This document shows, one piece after another, positions 17,823 through 26,578 of a stretch of 64,000 bases of DNA. The position numbers and the translations under genes were made by a program. Numbering within the stretch: the first letter of the stretch is position 1; each line of letters starts with the position of its first letter. A model generated the notes under the pieces. The model did no database searches, was not told the DNA's origin, and saw only the letters and a list, made by a program, of their open reading frames with translations. Source of the stretch: Sunxiuqinia indica (GTDB lineage Bacteria; Bacteroidota; Bacteroidia; Bacteroidales; Prolixibacteraceae); assembly GCF_009847015.1 (NCBI RefSeq), contig NZ_WVEM01000014.1, positions 55,875-119,874 on the forward strand, read 5' to 3'.

Positions 17823-19936
17823 TATCCTAAATCGATATAGATTGTTTGTCCTTTTCTAATTTTATTTCCAGCTTTCAACGATTGTTTTTTGACCCTGCCA
17901 ATCCCTTTCATCTTCACCTTCAGTCCCGCGTTCTCCAATAAGTAAAGTGCATCGCTGCCACCCATTCCACAAACATCAGGCACCAATCCTTCTGCAACAG
18001 CCAATGCTTCTGCACTTAGCTCTTCAGCTCCTTGATTAATCTTGATTAATTTTGAGTCCACCTTCGCCTCAATCGGCAAGTCAAGCTCATTTGCTGTTAT
18101 TTCAATTTCATCTTTAAACCCAGCTTTCACGATTGGAAGAGCTGCAACCTGATTCATCTCTTTTTCGCGTGGATCCATAAAACTCGCATACACTTTACTC
18201 ACAATTTCTTTGAATACCGGCCCGGCTACCGATGAACCGTAGTACGTTCCCTTAGGTCCAACAATAACTACGACACAAGTGTATTGCGGATCGTCAGCCG
18301 GGAAATAGCCGGCAAATGAGGCCTGGTAATTTTTACGGCCGCCTTTAGAGTAACCCTCATTATCGTACGCCACCTGAGCTGTACCTGTTTTTCCGGCAAT
18401 TGCGAAATACGGATTATTTAGTGATTTTCCGGTACCATCAACACATACTCCTTCGAGTAAAGCCTGAGCCTTTTTCAGTGTTTGCTTCGAGCAAATGGAA
18501 GGGTTAATCACTTCGGTTTTAAACTCCTTTTCTAAAATACCATTCCGACGCACTTCCTTAACAAATTTCGGTTTCACCATTCGTCCATCATTGGCAACTG
18601 CATTGTAAAAAGTAGCTGTTTGCAGCGGTGTTAATTTAATCTCGTAACCATACGAAATCCAAGCCAGTGAGGGTCCCCACCAAACCTTGTCATCCGGATA
18701 CTTAATGTAAGGAACACCTTCTCCTGCAAAACCAAGTCCAAGTGGCTTATTTAAACCGAAATTGTAAATCCGGTCAATATAATCTTCTTCGTGTCCTTCG
18801 TAATATTTCGTAATTATTTTGGCTACCCCAACGTTAGACGAAAGCTCAAAAATTTCTTTCATGGTCAGCTTGCCGTGCCCTCCATGGTGGTAGTCACTGT
18901 CATAAATTGTCTGACCACGATAATCCCATGCTCCGTTTCCAGTGTCAAACACATCAGCCGTATCAACATAACCCTGCTCCATGGCAACCATCATCGACAT
19001 CAGCTTAAAAGTTGAACCCGGCTCACTGCATCCGGCATGCCCCAAAGCAAAATTGTAAGTTTCAGCATAGGCACCATCTTTACGGCGACCAAGATTGGCA
19101 ATGGCTTTCACCTCACCAGTCTTAACTTCCATAACGATTGCTGTTCCCCACTCCGCCTGCGAGGTTTCCATCTGACGAAACAATGCGTCGTTGGCAAAGT
19201 CCTGCAAATTCACATTCAGCGTAGTGACCACATCACTACCATCATTAGGTTCAATAATGGGCACATTAATCCAACGTCCCGAATAGTTACGTTTAACGGC
19301 CTTTCCATTCTCACCACTGAGGTATCCTTCCATCAATCCTTCGATACCGGAATAGCCGACATTACCATGAATACCACCAAAAGCTCCTTTGTTTAATGTC
19401 CCAATGGTTCGGCTGGCCAACTCGCTGTGTGGCATCACCCTCTCATTCTCAGTCACAACAATCAACCCAGAGCCAAATATGCCCCGGTTCATTGTCGATA
19501 AGCGCTTAAATCTTTGAAGTTGATTATAGTTAACTTCTTCTGGATAAATCAAAAACCATCGATTCCCCTTCTTAAAGTCCTTATCCAGTTTTAGTTTGAA
19601 TTGATATTTTGAAATTCCAAAAAACTCTGCTACCTCCAATGCAAAAGCATCGGCCTTCTCATCATAAACTCGTTTAATTCGTGGAGCTGCCAAATCCAAT
19701 CGTAATTCATATTTTGGTACCGATGTGGCCAGAATACTTCCATCGTCAGCACAAATATTTCCACGCTTGGCTTCAATTTCGGTCGTGTTGTTTTTTAAAT
19801 CTTTTGCGATTCCCTTCCATTTTTCGGTATCCATATTTTGAATCATGAAGATTTTAGTAACGATGACAATCCCAAAAATTGCCGCCGCAAAGTAAATAAA
19901 CCCAAAACGGGCTGTTATTTCTTTTCTAATCTCCAT
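17822..19936 (-). CDS. ftsI: Class B penicillin-binding protein (FtsI-like) with C-terminal PASTA domain
   Basis: 704 residues: one N-terminal membrane anchor (about 11-31), a dimerisation domain, and a transpeptidase domain with all three active-site motifs, S308-TF-K311, S366-S-N368 and K516-T-G518. The last ~55 residues (from about 650) read VPDVCGMGGSDALYLLENAG and end RKGQTIYIDLG, a PASTA domain. It cross-links septal peptidoglycan, probably with FtsW. It overlaps both the ftsL-like gene and murE by one base. Confidence 0.94.
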   Translation of the reverse strand: MEIRKEITARFGFIYFAAAIFGIVIVTKIFMIQNMDTEKWKGIAKDLKNNTTEIEAKRGNICADDGSILATSVPKYELRLDLAAPRIKRVYDEKADAFALEVAEFFGISKYQFKLKLDKDFKKGNRWFLIYPEEVNYNQLQRFKRLSTMNRGIFGSGLIVVTENERVMPHSELASRTIGTLNKGAFGGIHGNVGYSGIEGLMEGYLSGENGKAVKRNYSGRWINVPIIEPNDGSDVVTTLNVNLQDFANDALFRQMETSQAEWGTAIVMEVKTGEVKAIANLGRRKDGAYAETYNFALGHAGCSEPGSTFKLMSMMVAMEQGYVDTADVFDTGNGAWDYRGQTIYDSDYHHGGHGKLTMKEIFELSSNVGVAKIITKYYEGHEEDYIDRIYNFGLNKPLGLGFAGEGVPYIKYPDDKVWWGPSLAWISYGYEIKLTPLQTATFYNAVANDGRMVKPKFVKEVRRNGILEKEFKTEVINPSICSKQTLKKAQALLEGVCVDGTGKSLNNPYFAIAGKTGTAQVAYDNEGYSKGGRKNYQASFAGYFPADDPQYTCVVVIVGPKGTYYGSSVAGPVFKEIVSKVYASFMDPREKEMNQVAALPIVKAGFKDEIEITANELDLPIEAKVDSKLIKINQGAEELSAEALAVAEGLVPDVCGMGGSDALYLLENAGLKVKMKGIGRVKKQSLKAGNKIRKGQTIYIDLG

Positions 19937-20304
19937 TATTCGTTGTCTATTTTTTCAACCTCTATCCTCCGGGCCGGCTCAGCTGGCTCCAACAAGTCCA
20001 ATCCACTCGACTTTACTTTCGCCACAATTTCCGAAGGCCGGTTCATTTTCATCAACTCAGTCTCATAGGTTACCGACTCTGCTCGCAATTCCTTAATCGA
20101 ATCCTGCGCAGCCTCCATCTTCCGAATTGTTTTTTCGGACCAATAGCGATTTGAAATCAACAGAATACCAAGAAAAACCAAGAAAAACACAAAAGGCATT
20201 TGCTTCACCACCTTTTCGCTGGCCAGCAAGCTGCCGCCTAACAAGGACTTCAGTCCGTTTCGACGATTTTTTGCTTTTCCTGTTATGTTTTTTTCTTCGC
20301 TCAT
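19936..20304 (-). CDS. FtsL-like divisome membrane protein
   Basis: 122 residues: a basic cytoplasmic N-terminus, one membrane helix (about residues 37-52, FVFFLVFLGILLIS) and a periplasmic heptad-rich coiled coil (RKMEAAQDSIKELRAES). Size, topology and position between rsmH and the PBP gene match FtsL of other phyla, although sequence conservation is always low. It likely joins FtsQ and a FtsB-type partner. Overlaps rsmH by four bases. Confidence 0.8.
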   Translation of the reverse strand: MSEEKNITGKAKNRRNGLKSLLGGSLLASEKVVKQMPFVFFLVFLGILLISNRYWSEKTIRKMEAAQDSIKELRAESVTYETELMKMNRPSEIVAKVKSSGLDLLEPAEPARRIEVEKIDNE

Positions 20305-21203
20305 ACTTTTTCCGCTATTCGCAATTTGGCACTGCGAGCCCTCGGATTGCTGTTAACCTCCTCCTCAGAGGGAACAATAACCTTTCGGTTAACCGCTTTC
20401 AACACCGAGCTTACATTTCCATAAAAGTCTTTCTCTTGATTGCCTTCAAAATTTCCGGCCTTAATAAAGTTCTTTACCAACCGATCCTCTAACGAGTGAT
20501 AGGTAATTACGACAAGGCGGCCACCTGGCTTTAACAGGCTGGCGCTTTGCTCCAGAAAATCTTTAAGCACGTCCAGCTCCTTATTTGTTTCGATTCGCAA
20601 AGCCTGAAAAACCTTCGCCAAATATTTGCTCTCATTCTTTTTTGAAACACAATTGGCAATTATAGCTTTAAACTGATCAATCGTTTTGACCGGGCTATTA
20701 CGCCGTGCCGCAATCAACTGCGTCACCAACCGATAGGCATTATTGATTTCGCCATACTCCCGAAATATCTTGATCAAACCAGCCTCATCGTATTCATTAA
20801 CAATATCGGCTGCGGTCAATTTGGCATCGCGGTTCATGCGCATATCCAGCTCTCCGGAAAACCGGAAAGAGAACCCACGTTCAGCAACATCAAAATCATG
20901 AGAGGAAACACCAAGGTCAGCTAAAATTCCATCCACTTTTTCTACATCATGGTAACGTAAAAAATTGCGGATATATTTGAAATTGTGACGAACAAAAATG
21001 AAGCGCGGGTCGTCAAAGGCGTTTGCCGCTGCATCTTCATCCTGATCAAAGCCAAACAAGCGACCAGTTTCAATATACCTTAAGATTTCGCGAGAGTGAC
21101 CACCTCCACCAAAGGTGACATCAACGTAATCGCCATCGTGTTGAATGTTTAGTCCCTCGATGCTTTCATTCAATAAAACCGGTATGTGATACGGCTGTTC
21201 CAT
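20301..21203 (-). CDS. rsmH: 16S rRNA (cytosine(1402)-N4)-methyltransferase RsmH (MraW)
   Basis: 300 residues with the SAM-binding glycine motif DVTFGGGGHS (residues 28-37), DLGVSSHDFDVAERGFSF and VITYHSLEDRLVK, all RsmH signatures. It N4-methylates C1402 of 16S rRNA. Located six bases after mraZ, its standard position. Confidence 0.96.
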   Translation of the reverse strand: MEQPYHIPVLLNESIEGLNIQHDGDYVDVTFGGGGHSREILRYIETGRLFGFDQDEDAAANAFDDPRFIFVRHNFKYIRNFLRYHDVEKVDGILADLGVSSHDFDVAERGFSFRFSGELDMRMNRDAKLTAADIVNEYDEAGLIKIFREYGEINNAYRLVTQLIAARRNSPVKTIDQFKAIIANCVSKKNESKYLAKVFQALRIETNKELDVLKDFLEQSASLLKPGGRLVVITYHSLEDRLVKNFIKAGNFEGNQEKDFYGNVSSVLKAVNRKVIVPSEEEVNSNPRARSAKLRIAEKV

Positions 21204-21209
21204 GTAGTT

Positions 21210-21665
21210 CTACTCTCCTCCAAAAAATTCGGTAAACATATCCTTGTAGCTTTCCTTATCAGTATCTGAATAGTAAGCCTTGTATTCATTTTTATCCCAC
21301 AATCGAATCCGATCGCCAACACCAACAAAAAAAACATCTTTCTTGATGTTCACTTTCTCCAAAAAACTGTTGGGGAAGTTCATTCGGCAACTTTCAGGTA
21401 CATTCAGGATTTTAAAATTTCGGTAGATCATATCCAGCAATCGACTTTGCCGGGGGTTATTTCTATTCAACTTTGCTTTAAAAGAAGCCAATCTAGCCTC
21501 CCATGCTTCCATTGGATAAATATTTAGACACTTCTCAAACGGATCAATCTCAATCGCCAGCTGACCGCCCGGAATGCGCCCTCCCATCTCGTTTTTATAG
21601 TCGACAGGCAGCACGACACGTCCTTTTTCGTCAAATGTTGCGCTCTTTTCTGCTGAGAAATCCAT
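21210..21665 (-). CDS. mraZ: Transcriptional regulator MraZ
   Basis: 151 residues with two SpoVT/AbrB-like half-domains: FDEKGRVVLPVDYKNEM near the N-terminus and a second after residue 80 (VPESCRMNFPNSFLEKVNIK). MraZ forms a ring oligomer that binds repeated boxes at its own promoter and represses or tunes the division cluster. First gene of the cluster; the operator array is visible just upstream. Confidence 0.95.
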   Translation of the reverse strand: MDFSAEKSATFDEKGRVVLPVDYKNEMGGRIPGGQLAIEIDPFEKCLNIYPMEAWEARLASFKAKLNRNNPRQSRLLDMIYRNFKILNVPESCRMNFPNSFLEKVNIKKDVFFVGVGDRIRLWDKNEYKAYYSDTDKESYKDMFTEFFGGE

Positions 21666-21684
21666 GAGTTAAATGTCTATTTTT

Positions 21685-21716
21685 CAATTGTAAAATTAGT
21701 AAATTCTTCCTCAAAA
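21685..21716 (-). promoter_or_regulatory. Predicted promoter of the mra/dcw cluster
   Basis: On the minus strand TTTTG (21716-21712) is followed after 19 bases by TACAATTG (21692-21685), close to the Bacteroidota pattern TTTG / TAnnTTTG (one mismatch in the -7 element). The mraZ ATG starts 20 bases further on. The -33 element overlaps the last MraZ box. Confidence 0.65.
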
Positions 21717-21755
21717 TTCCACTCTTAGTCACATTTAGTCACTCTATCCCACATT
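21713..21755 (-). promoter_or_regulatory. MraZ operator: four GTG boxes at exact 10-bp spacing
   Basis: Reading the minus strand, GTGGGATAGA, GTGACTAAAT, GTGACTAAGA and GTGGAATTTT follow one another without gaps; the CAC complements sit at 21720, 21730, 21740 and 21750. MraZ is known to bind short direct repeats with about one helical turn between boxes in front of its own gene (10-bp period boxes in mollicutes, TGGG repeats in Escherichia coli). Position directly upstream of and overlapping the mraZ promoter supports autoregulation. Confidence 0.85.
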
Positions 21756-21894
21756 TATTTGATTTTAAGGATGTTCATTATTTGTTAATAACAACATCAG
21801 GCATGTTAACAACACCAATCAAAAGCCTCAATATCTGCTGGTTAAAAAACAAACAACACTTTTCAACATACGTTGATAAAACAAAGACACAAAG

Positions 21895-21990
21895 ATGAAA
21901 CGAGCATGTAAAAATTATTCACCCACAGAAGTATGATTACCTAAAGCGAGTTCCATGTGTTGCAAAAAAACAACCAATTATAAAAACATG
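21895..21990 (+). repeat. Leader repeat copy A (single, ends at a dead start codon)
   Basis: A ~93-bp unit starting ATGAAACGAGCATGTAAA, with CACAGAAG in the middle and AGCGAGTTCCATGTGTTGCA near its end. It closely matches the copy at 58087-58177. It ends at ATGAAAAATTACAAATAA (from 21988), a five-codon frame, so the downstream gene expected from other copies is missing here; the next real gene begins at 22066. The rest of the gap between mraZ and 22066 shows only A+T-rich sequence. Confidence 0.7.
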
Positions 21991-22065
21991 AAAAATTACA
22001 AATAAACCGAAGAGATAAGTTAGCTCAGTTTTATTTCTTATTTTTCGGCATCAAAAAATCCAGAC

Positions 22066-22908
22066 ATGACTGATCAATATCCAAATGGCATTAAACCGAT
22101 TGATATCAGGGAGGTTTTCAAAGCGAAGAGTCCAAAACTTGCCAAATTTATCCCGGGATTCGTTTACAATTATATTACCCGGATTATGCACATTCACGAC
22201 ATCAATGAAATATTGGCTAAATATGGCGACAAGACCGGAATCGAATTCGTGCACCAAATCGTAGCGCATTTCGATGTAACCGAAAAGGTTATTGGCACTG
22301 AAAATATTCCAAAGAACGGTCGTTTTATTTTTGCCTCCAACCATCCTCTTGGAGGCTTCGACGGACTACTACTCATGTCGAACGTAAATAAAATACTCGG
22401 TGATGTTCGGTTTTTGGTTAACGATGTCTTAATGAACATCCCTCAACTCGAAAGTGTATTTGTTCCTATCAACAAACACGGTGGCCATGGGCGCGATGTT
22501 GCCCGTATTGTGCATGAACAATACCAGTCCGACTCCCAAATTCTGATCTTCCCTTCAGGCTATGCTTCACGAAAAATAAAAGGCACCATTACTGACACGG
22601 ATTGGAAAAAACACTTCATTCAAAAATCGATTCAATACGAACGAGACATTATCCCTGTTCATGTCTCGGGGCGAAATTCAAATTTCTTTTACAATTTTGC
22701 AAATATCCGCAAGTTTCTGAGCCTGAAGTGGAACCTTGAACAATTTTTCTTACCTGATGAGACTTTCAGACATCGCGGGCAGAGCTTCACGATAACCTTT
22801 GGAAAACCAATACCCTATGCCACATTCGACAAAAGCAAGAAACACAAAGAATGGGCTGACTTTGTAAGAGACAAAGTCTATTCAATGTCTGAAATACACA
22901 AGCACTGA
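22066..22908 (+). CDS. O-acyltransferase, GlsA-like (glycine lipid synthesis)
   Basis: 280 residues with PlsC-type acyltransferase motifs: FASNHPLGGFDG (His and Asp of the catalytic block), FVPINKHGG and ILIFPSGYASRK. No clear membrane helix. Family knowledge: in Bacteroides a gene of this kind (glsA) lies beside a GNAT-type N-acyltransferase gene (glsB), and together they make glycine lipids by N- then O-acylation. The same pair is seen here, 77 bp apart and co-directional, which is my main reason for the name. An alternative is acylation of another amino acid such as ornithine or lysine. Confidence 0.75.
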   Translation: MTDQYPNGIKPIDIREVFKAKSPKLAKFIPGFVYNYITRIMHIHDINEILAKYGDKTGIEFVHQIVAHFDVTEKVIGTENIPKNGRFIFASNHPLGGFDGLLLMSNVNKILGDVRFLVNDVLMNIPQLESVFVPINKHGGHGRDVARIVHEQYQSDSQILIFPSGYASRKIKGTITDTDWKKHFIQKSIQYERDIIPVHVSGRNSNFFYNFANIRKFLSLKWNLEQFFLPDETFRHRGQSFTITFGKPIPYATFDKSKKHKEWADFVRDKVYSMSEIHKH

Positions 22909-22949
22909 ATTTAAAGGTAAGCACACCCACGTTCTTAAATAAATTTTTA

Positions 22950-22957
22950 TAGTTTTG
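22950..22957 (+). promoter_or_regulatory. Possible -7 promoter element for the GlsB-like gene
   Basis: TAGTTTTG matches TAnnTTTG exactly and lies 28 bases before the ATG at 22986. I see no good -33 TTTG at the usual distance, so this may be a secondary promoter inside the operon. Confidence 0.35.
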
Positions 22958-22985
22958 TAGCTCAACAAATTTAGCGCGATTAAGT

Positions 22986-23942
22986 ATGAAAGATATTGTT
23001 GCACCGATGCCTAAAGAAGCTATTATTGCCGAGTTAACCCCGGATAAGCTTTTGAGGAAGACGAACAAAGGTGCCAATGAGATCTACGTGATTACACATC
23101 ACGATTCTCCCAATTTAATGCAAGAGATTGGCCGTTTACGAGAAATCACTTTTCGTGATGCCGGAGGCGGAACAGGCAAAGAGCTCGACATAGACAAATA
23201 CGACACGAAGGAAAATCCCTATCATCAATTGATCGTTTGGGATCCGGATGCGCAGGAAATACTTGGTGGCTACCGCTACCTCATGTGTGCCAATCTTCCG
23301 GTTGATGAAAATGGGGAGGTCGTACTTGCCACTTCCCGCTTATTCCATTTTTCTGAAGAGTTTACGAAGAATTATCTTCCATACACATTAGAGTTGGGCC
23401 GCTCATTTGTTCAACCGGCATATCAATCAAGTAAAGCTGGAGCAAAAGCACTCTTTGCACTCGACAATCTATGGGACGGCTTGGGCGCATTGATCGTTGA
23501 CCATCCGGAAATGAAATACTTTTTTGGAAAAGTTACGATGTATTCTCATTTTCACACGGATGCCCGCAACACCATCCAGTATTTTTTCCTAAAATACTTC
23601 AGGGACAGGGAAAATTTGGTTTACCCCAAAACACCCATGGAGATGAATATGGATATGGAATCATTGGAGAAAATATTTAATGGCGGTTCTTATCAGGAGG
23701 ATTACAAAATATTGACCCAACGAGTAAGGGATTTTGGAGAAAATATCCCCCCTTTGATTAATGCTTATATGAATTTGAGCCCTTCAATGAAAACGTTCGG
23801 AACGGTTCTAAACGACCACTTTGGAGGTGTTGAAGAAACGGGGATTATTCTTACCATTAAGGATATTTACGAGGCAAAAAAGGATCGTCATATTGAGACG
23901 TACGTAAAAGGTAAAGAGGATAATTTCCCTAACCCAGAATAG
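22986..23942 (+). CDS. GNAT-like N-acyltransferase, GlsB-like (glycine lipid synthesis)
   Basis: 318 residues of the hemolysin/OlsB-like acyltransferase family: FRDAGGGTGKELDIDKYD, then LIVWDPDAQEILGGYRYL, and LELGRSFVQPAYQ, motifs common to ACP-dependent amino-acid N-acyltransferases. GlsB in Bacteroides N-acylates glycine with 3-hydroxy fatty acids; the preceding gene would add the second chain. Such zwitterionic lipids are major membrane lipids in the phylum. Followed by a strong terminator. Confidence 0.75.
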   Translation: MKDIVAPMPKEAIIAELTPDKLLRKTNKGANEIYVITHHDSPNLMQEIGRLREITFRDAGGGTGKELDIDKYDTKENPYHQLIVWDPDAQEILGGYRYLMCANLPVDENGEVVLATSRLFHFSEEFTKNYLPYTLELGRSFVQPAYQSSKAGAKALFALDNLWDGLGALIVDHPEMKYFFGKVTMYSHFHTDARNTIQYFFLKYFRDRENLVYPKTPMEMNMDMESLEKIFNGGSYQEDYKILTQRVRDFGENIPPLINAYMNLSPSMKTFGTVLNDHFGGVEETGIILTIKDIYEAKKDRHIETYVKGKEDNFPNPE

Positions 23943-23960
23943 ATTTATAAAATACAGATA

Positions 23961-23994
23961 TAAAAAAAGCAGGCTTGAAGCCTGCTTTTTTTGT
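23961..23994. terminator. Bidirectional terminator between the GlsB-like gene and purF-like gene
   Basis: A perfect stem (AAAAAAGCAGGCTT pairing with AAGCCTGCTTTTTT) around a two-base loop, with A- and T-runs on either side. It sits between two convergent genes and can end both transcripts. Its core GCAGGCTT resembles the terminator at 4540-4572. Confidence 0.9.
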
Positions 23995-24011
23995 TCTTAT
24001 CGATTTCTTTA

Positions 24012-25910
24012 TTAATACGCTCTTCCTGAAACCCCCTCAACAAAGTTGATAAAAGATTTATTGACCACTTTATTACCCCCCGGAGTTGGGAAATTGCCAG
24101 TGAAGTACCAGTCACCTTTGTCATTCGGACATGCCTGATGCAAGTTCTCGATGCTCTGATATACAATTTCGACTTCAGACTCACAATCCTCAGGCTTCAA
24201 TAATTCAGCAATTTTAGCCGATATTTCCTCCGCTGTAGACTGGCGATAAATATCTTTCACATAATTGACGATTTCTTCTTTCGGAAGATTTTCCTGTGCC
24301 TTACATTTCTTATAAACTTCGTCAATGATATGCTCTTTCTTCTTATCTTTTAACAATTCAATGGCTGCCGTAAAAGCAATAAACCTCTCCAACACAGCCA
24401 TATCAATACCATAGCAATCGGGATAGCGAATTTGAGGTGCTGACGAAACCACGATAATTTTCTTCGGATTTAGTCGTCCGAGAATACGAAGAATACTTGT
24501 TTTTAAAGTAGTGCCACGAACAATGGAATCATCAATAATCACCAACGTATCTGTCTTTTCACGAATGACGCCATAGGTAACATCGTACACATGAGCCACC
24601 AAATCATCGCGACTCGCATCGTCAGCAATAAAAGTCCTCAGTTTAACATCTTTTATTGCGATCTTCTCAACGCGGGGTTCAATAGAAATAATATCCTCTA
24701 ACTCCTTCTCAGTCATCGTTCCGTTTCCTTCACGAATCAACTTCTTCTTACGTTCAAGTAGATGCTGACGCACACCGGTCATCATGCCATAAAAAGCAGT
24801 TTCCGAAGTATTCGGAATATAGGAGAACACTGCATTTTCCAGGTCATAGTTGATTGACTTCATAATCATCGGAGCCAGCAATCGACCTAATTCTTTTCGC
24901 TCTTGGTAAATATCCTTATCACTCCCGCGCGAAAAATAAATACGCTCAAAAGAGCATGACACACGATTGTGTGGAACACGAATCATTTGCCTCGAAACAT
25001 CTCCGTTTCTTTTAATGATTAATGCTTCTCCCGGTTTGATTTCTTTTACCTGATCGGCCCTTACATCCATGACAGTCTGAATAACCGGACGCTCAGATGC
25101 CACAACTGCAATCTCATCATCCTCGTAGTAATGAGCAGGACGTATTCCCCAAGGATCTCGCATTACAAATGCATCACCATGTCCTATCATTCCGGCAATC
25201 GCATAACCGCCATCCCAGTCTTTGCTGGCATTCTCCAAAATACTTTGGACATCCAGGTTTTCTTCAATTAATGGCGAAATTTCTTTATTTGAATAGCCTT
25301 CGTTTTTGTATTGACGGAAACGAAATTGGTTTTCTTCATCCAGAAAATGACCAACTTTTTCGAGAACAGTTACTGTATCAGTATAATTCTTCGGATGTTG
25401 ACCAAGGTCGATCAGCTTCTGAAAGAGCTCATCTGTATTTGTCAAATTAAAATTACCTGCTAAAACCAATGTGCGCGACTTCCAGTTATTTTGCCGCATC
25501 ACCGGATGCACAAAGTGAATGCTGTTTCGCCCAAAAGTCCCGTAGCGCAAATGGCCTAAATAAAGCTCGCCCGAATACGGCAGGTTTTTATAAACCCAGT
25601 CTGTATCATTAATATCCTTACCATGCTTTATGGCTTTCTTAACTCCTTTGGTTACCTTATCAAATACATCTTGAATTGGATTTTGCTCAATTGAGCGATA
25701 CCGGCTAATGTATTCCTGCCCTGGCTTAAGGTTCATTTTTACACTAACGACTCCTGCGCCATCTTGTCCCCTGTTATGCTGCTTTTCCATCAACAGGTAA
25801 AGCTTATTAACCCCATATTGCCAGGTGCCGTATTTTTCCTGATAATAACTTAAGGGTTTTTTCAGACGAATTAAAGCAATTCCACACTCGTGTTTTATCT
25901 GATCACTCAT
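24012..25910 (-). CDS. Amidophosphoribosyltransferase-like protein (PurF family)
   Basis: 632 residues. Class II glutamine amidotransferase domain with Cys9 as nucleophile after a short leader (HECGIALI), YLGHLRYGTFG and GYAIAGMIGHGDAF; a phosphoribosyltransferase domain with LVIIDDSIVRGTT, the PRPP-binding loop. PurF transfers ammonia to PRPP in the first step of purine synthesis. This form is ~130 residues longer than the ~470-510 residue PurF of other bacteria, with extra segments around 150-230 and at the C-terminus; such long paralogues are common in Bacteroidota. Its start overlaps the stop of the SPOR gene as ATGA. Confidence 0.85.
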   Translation of the reverse strand: MSDQIKHECGIALIRLKKPLSYYQEKYGTWQYGVNKLYLLMEKQHNRGQDGAGVVSVKMNLKPGQEYISRYRSIEQNPIQDVFDKVTKGVKKAIKHGKDINDTDWVYKNLPYSGELYLGHLRYGTFGRNSIHFVHPVMRQNNWKSRTLVLAGNFNLTNTDELFQKLIDLGQHPKNYTDTVTVLEKVGHFLDEENQFRFRQYKNEGYSNKEISPLIEENLDVQSILENASKDWDGGYAIAGMIGHGDAFVMRDPWGIRPAHYYEDDEIAVVASERPVIQTVMDVRADQVKEIKPGEALIIKRNGDVSRQMIRVPHNRVSCSFERIYFSRGSDKDIYQERKELGRLLAPMIMKSINYDLENAVFSYIPNTSETAFYGMMTGVRQHLLERKKKLIREGNGTMTEKELEDIISIEPRVEKIAIKDVKLRTFIADDASRDDLVAHVYDVTYGVIREKTDTLVIIDDSIVRGTTLKTSILRILGRLNPKKIIVVSSAPQIRYPDCYGIDMAVLERFIAFTAAIELLKDKKKEHIIDEVYKKCKAQENLPKEEIVNYVKDIYRQSTAEEISAKIAELLKPEDCESEVEIVYQSIENLHQACPNDKGDWYFTGNFPTPGGNKVVNKSFINFVEGVSGRAY

Positions 25911-26380
25911 TTACTCTCTTTGTCGGTAATTAATTTTGGAAACTGAATTATATCTTTCACAATAAACGCATTGGGATACGTTTTTTTGATTCGATCTTTC
26001 AAGGCTAATGCTTCGTTCTTTGTCCGAAAGTCTCCAACCCTGACCTTGAAATCAGGACTTTGAAAAATCATATAAGCCTGAACATCCGGGTATTTTGTCA
26101 GAAACTCGGTCTTTACATTCATCGCCTCCTCCCTTGCCTTCAAGCCAGAGCCGAAAAAAACTTCCAGCCGATACCCATCAGTACCGTTCATCCGTTTATT
26201 CATCGCAATATGCCTCTTTAACAAGCTATCAATCCGTGCGTCTTGCGACACAGGCAGTTGCTGACTTATTGGTTGCGACATATTTTCTGTTTCAGACTGA
26301 TTGGGGTTGTATGAGGACTGTTGAGCACTGACACTCAAGCAAAAAAGGATAAATGCGATCCATGGTATGATCAACTTCAT
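25907..26380 (-). CDS. SPOR domain secreted protein
   Basis: 157 residues: signal peptide MKLIIPWIAFILFCLSVSAQ (cleavage after about residue 19-20), a Gln/Ser-rich linker, then a SPOR domain from about residue 75 (YRLEVFFGSGLKAREEAMNV and FKVRVGDFRTKNEALALKD). SPOR domains bind denuded peptidoglycan at division sites, so a periplasmic wall-binding role is likely. It shares a promoter and a four-base overlap with the purF-like gene, an odd pairing with no obvious functional link. Confidence 0.85.
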   Translation of the reverse strand: MKLIIPWIAFILFCLSVSAQQSSYNPNQSETENMSQPISQQLPVSQDARIDSLLKRHIAMNKRMNGTDGYRLEVFFGSGLKAREEAMNVKTEFLTKYPDVQAYMIFQSPDFKVRVGDFRTKNEALALKDRIKKTYPNAFIVKDIIQFPKLITDKESK

Positions 26381-26402
26381 AATTTATTGTCCTTTAAAAG
26401 TG

Positions 26403-26432
26403 CAAATATAAACTTAATTGGTAGAATACAAG
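26403..26432 (-). promoter_or_regulatory. Predicted promoter for the SPOR/purF-like operon
   Basis: On the minus strand CTTG (26432-26429), an 18-base spacer, then TATATTTG (26410-26403), an exact TAnnTTTG match; the ATG is 23 bases downstream. Confidence 0.6.
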
Positions 26433-26547
26433 AACGGATAATTTCAATCATCTGAAAAAACGAAAAAACTTTACATTAACATCAAATGACTAATATTTAC
26501 TATTCGTTCACACAAACATAACGAAAGGGATTGAAGAAAATTTTCCA

Positions 26548-26578
26548 TTTCAGTATTTCTTCAATTTTGATAAATTTG
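26548..26578 (+). promoter_or_regulatory. Predicted promoter for the AhpD-like/NifX-like pair, with long leader
   Basis: TTTC, 19 bases, then TAAATTTG (26571-26578), an exact -7 match. The ATG is at 26735, so the transcript would have a leader of about 150 bases. That leader contains a small hairpin (CTGAAAA...TTTTCAG near 26680-26697) but I recognise no riboswitch class in it. Confidence 0.55.
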
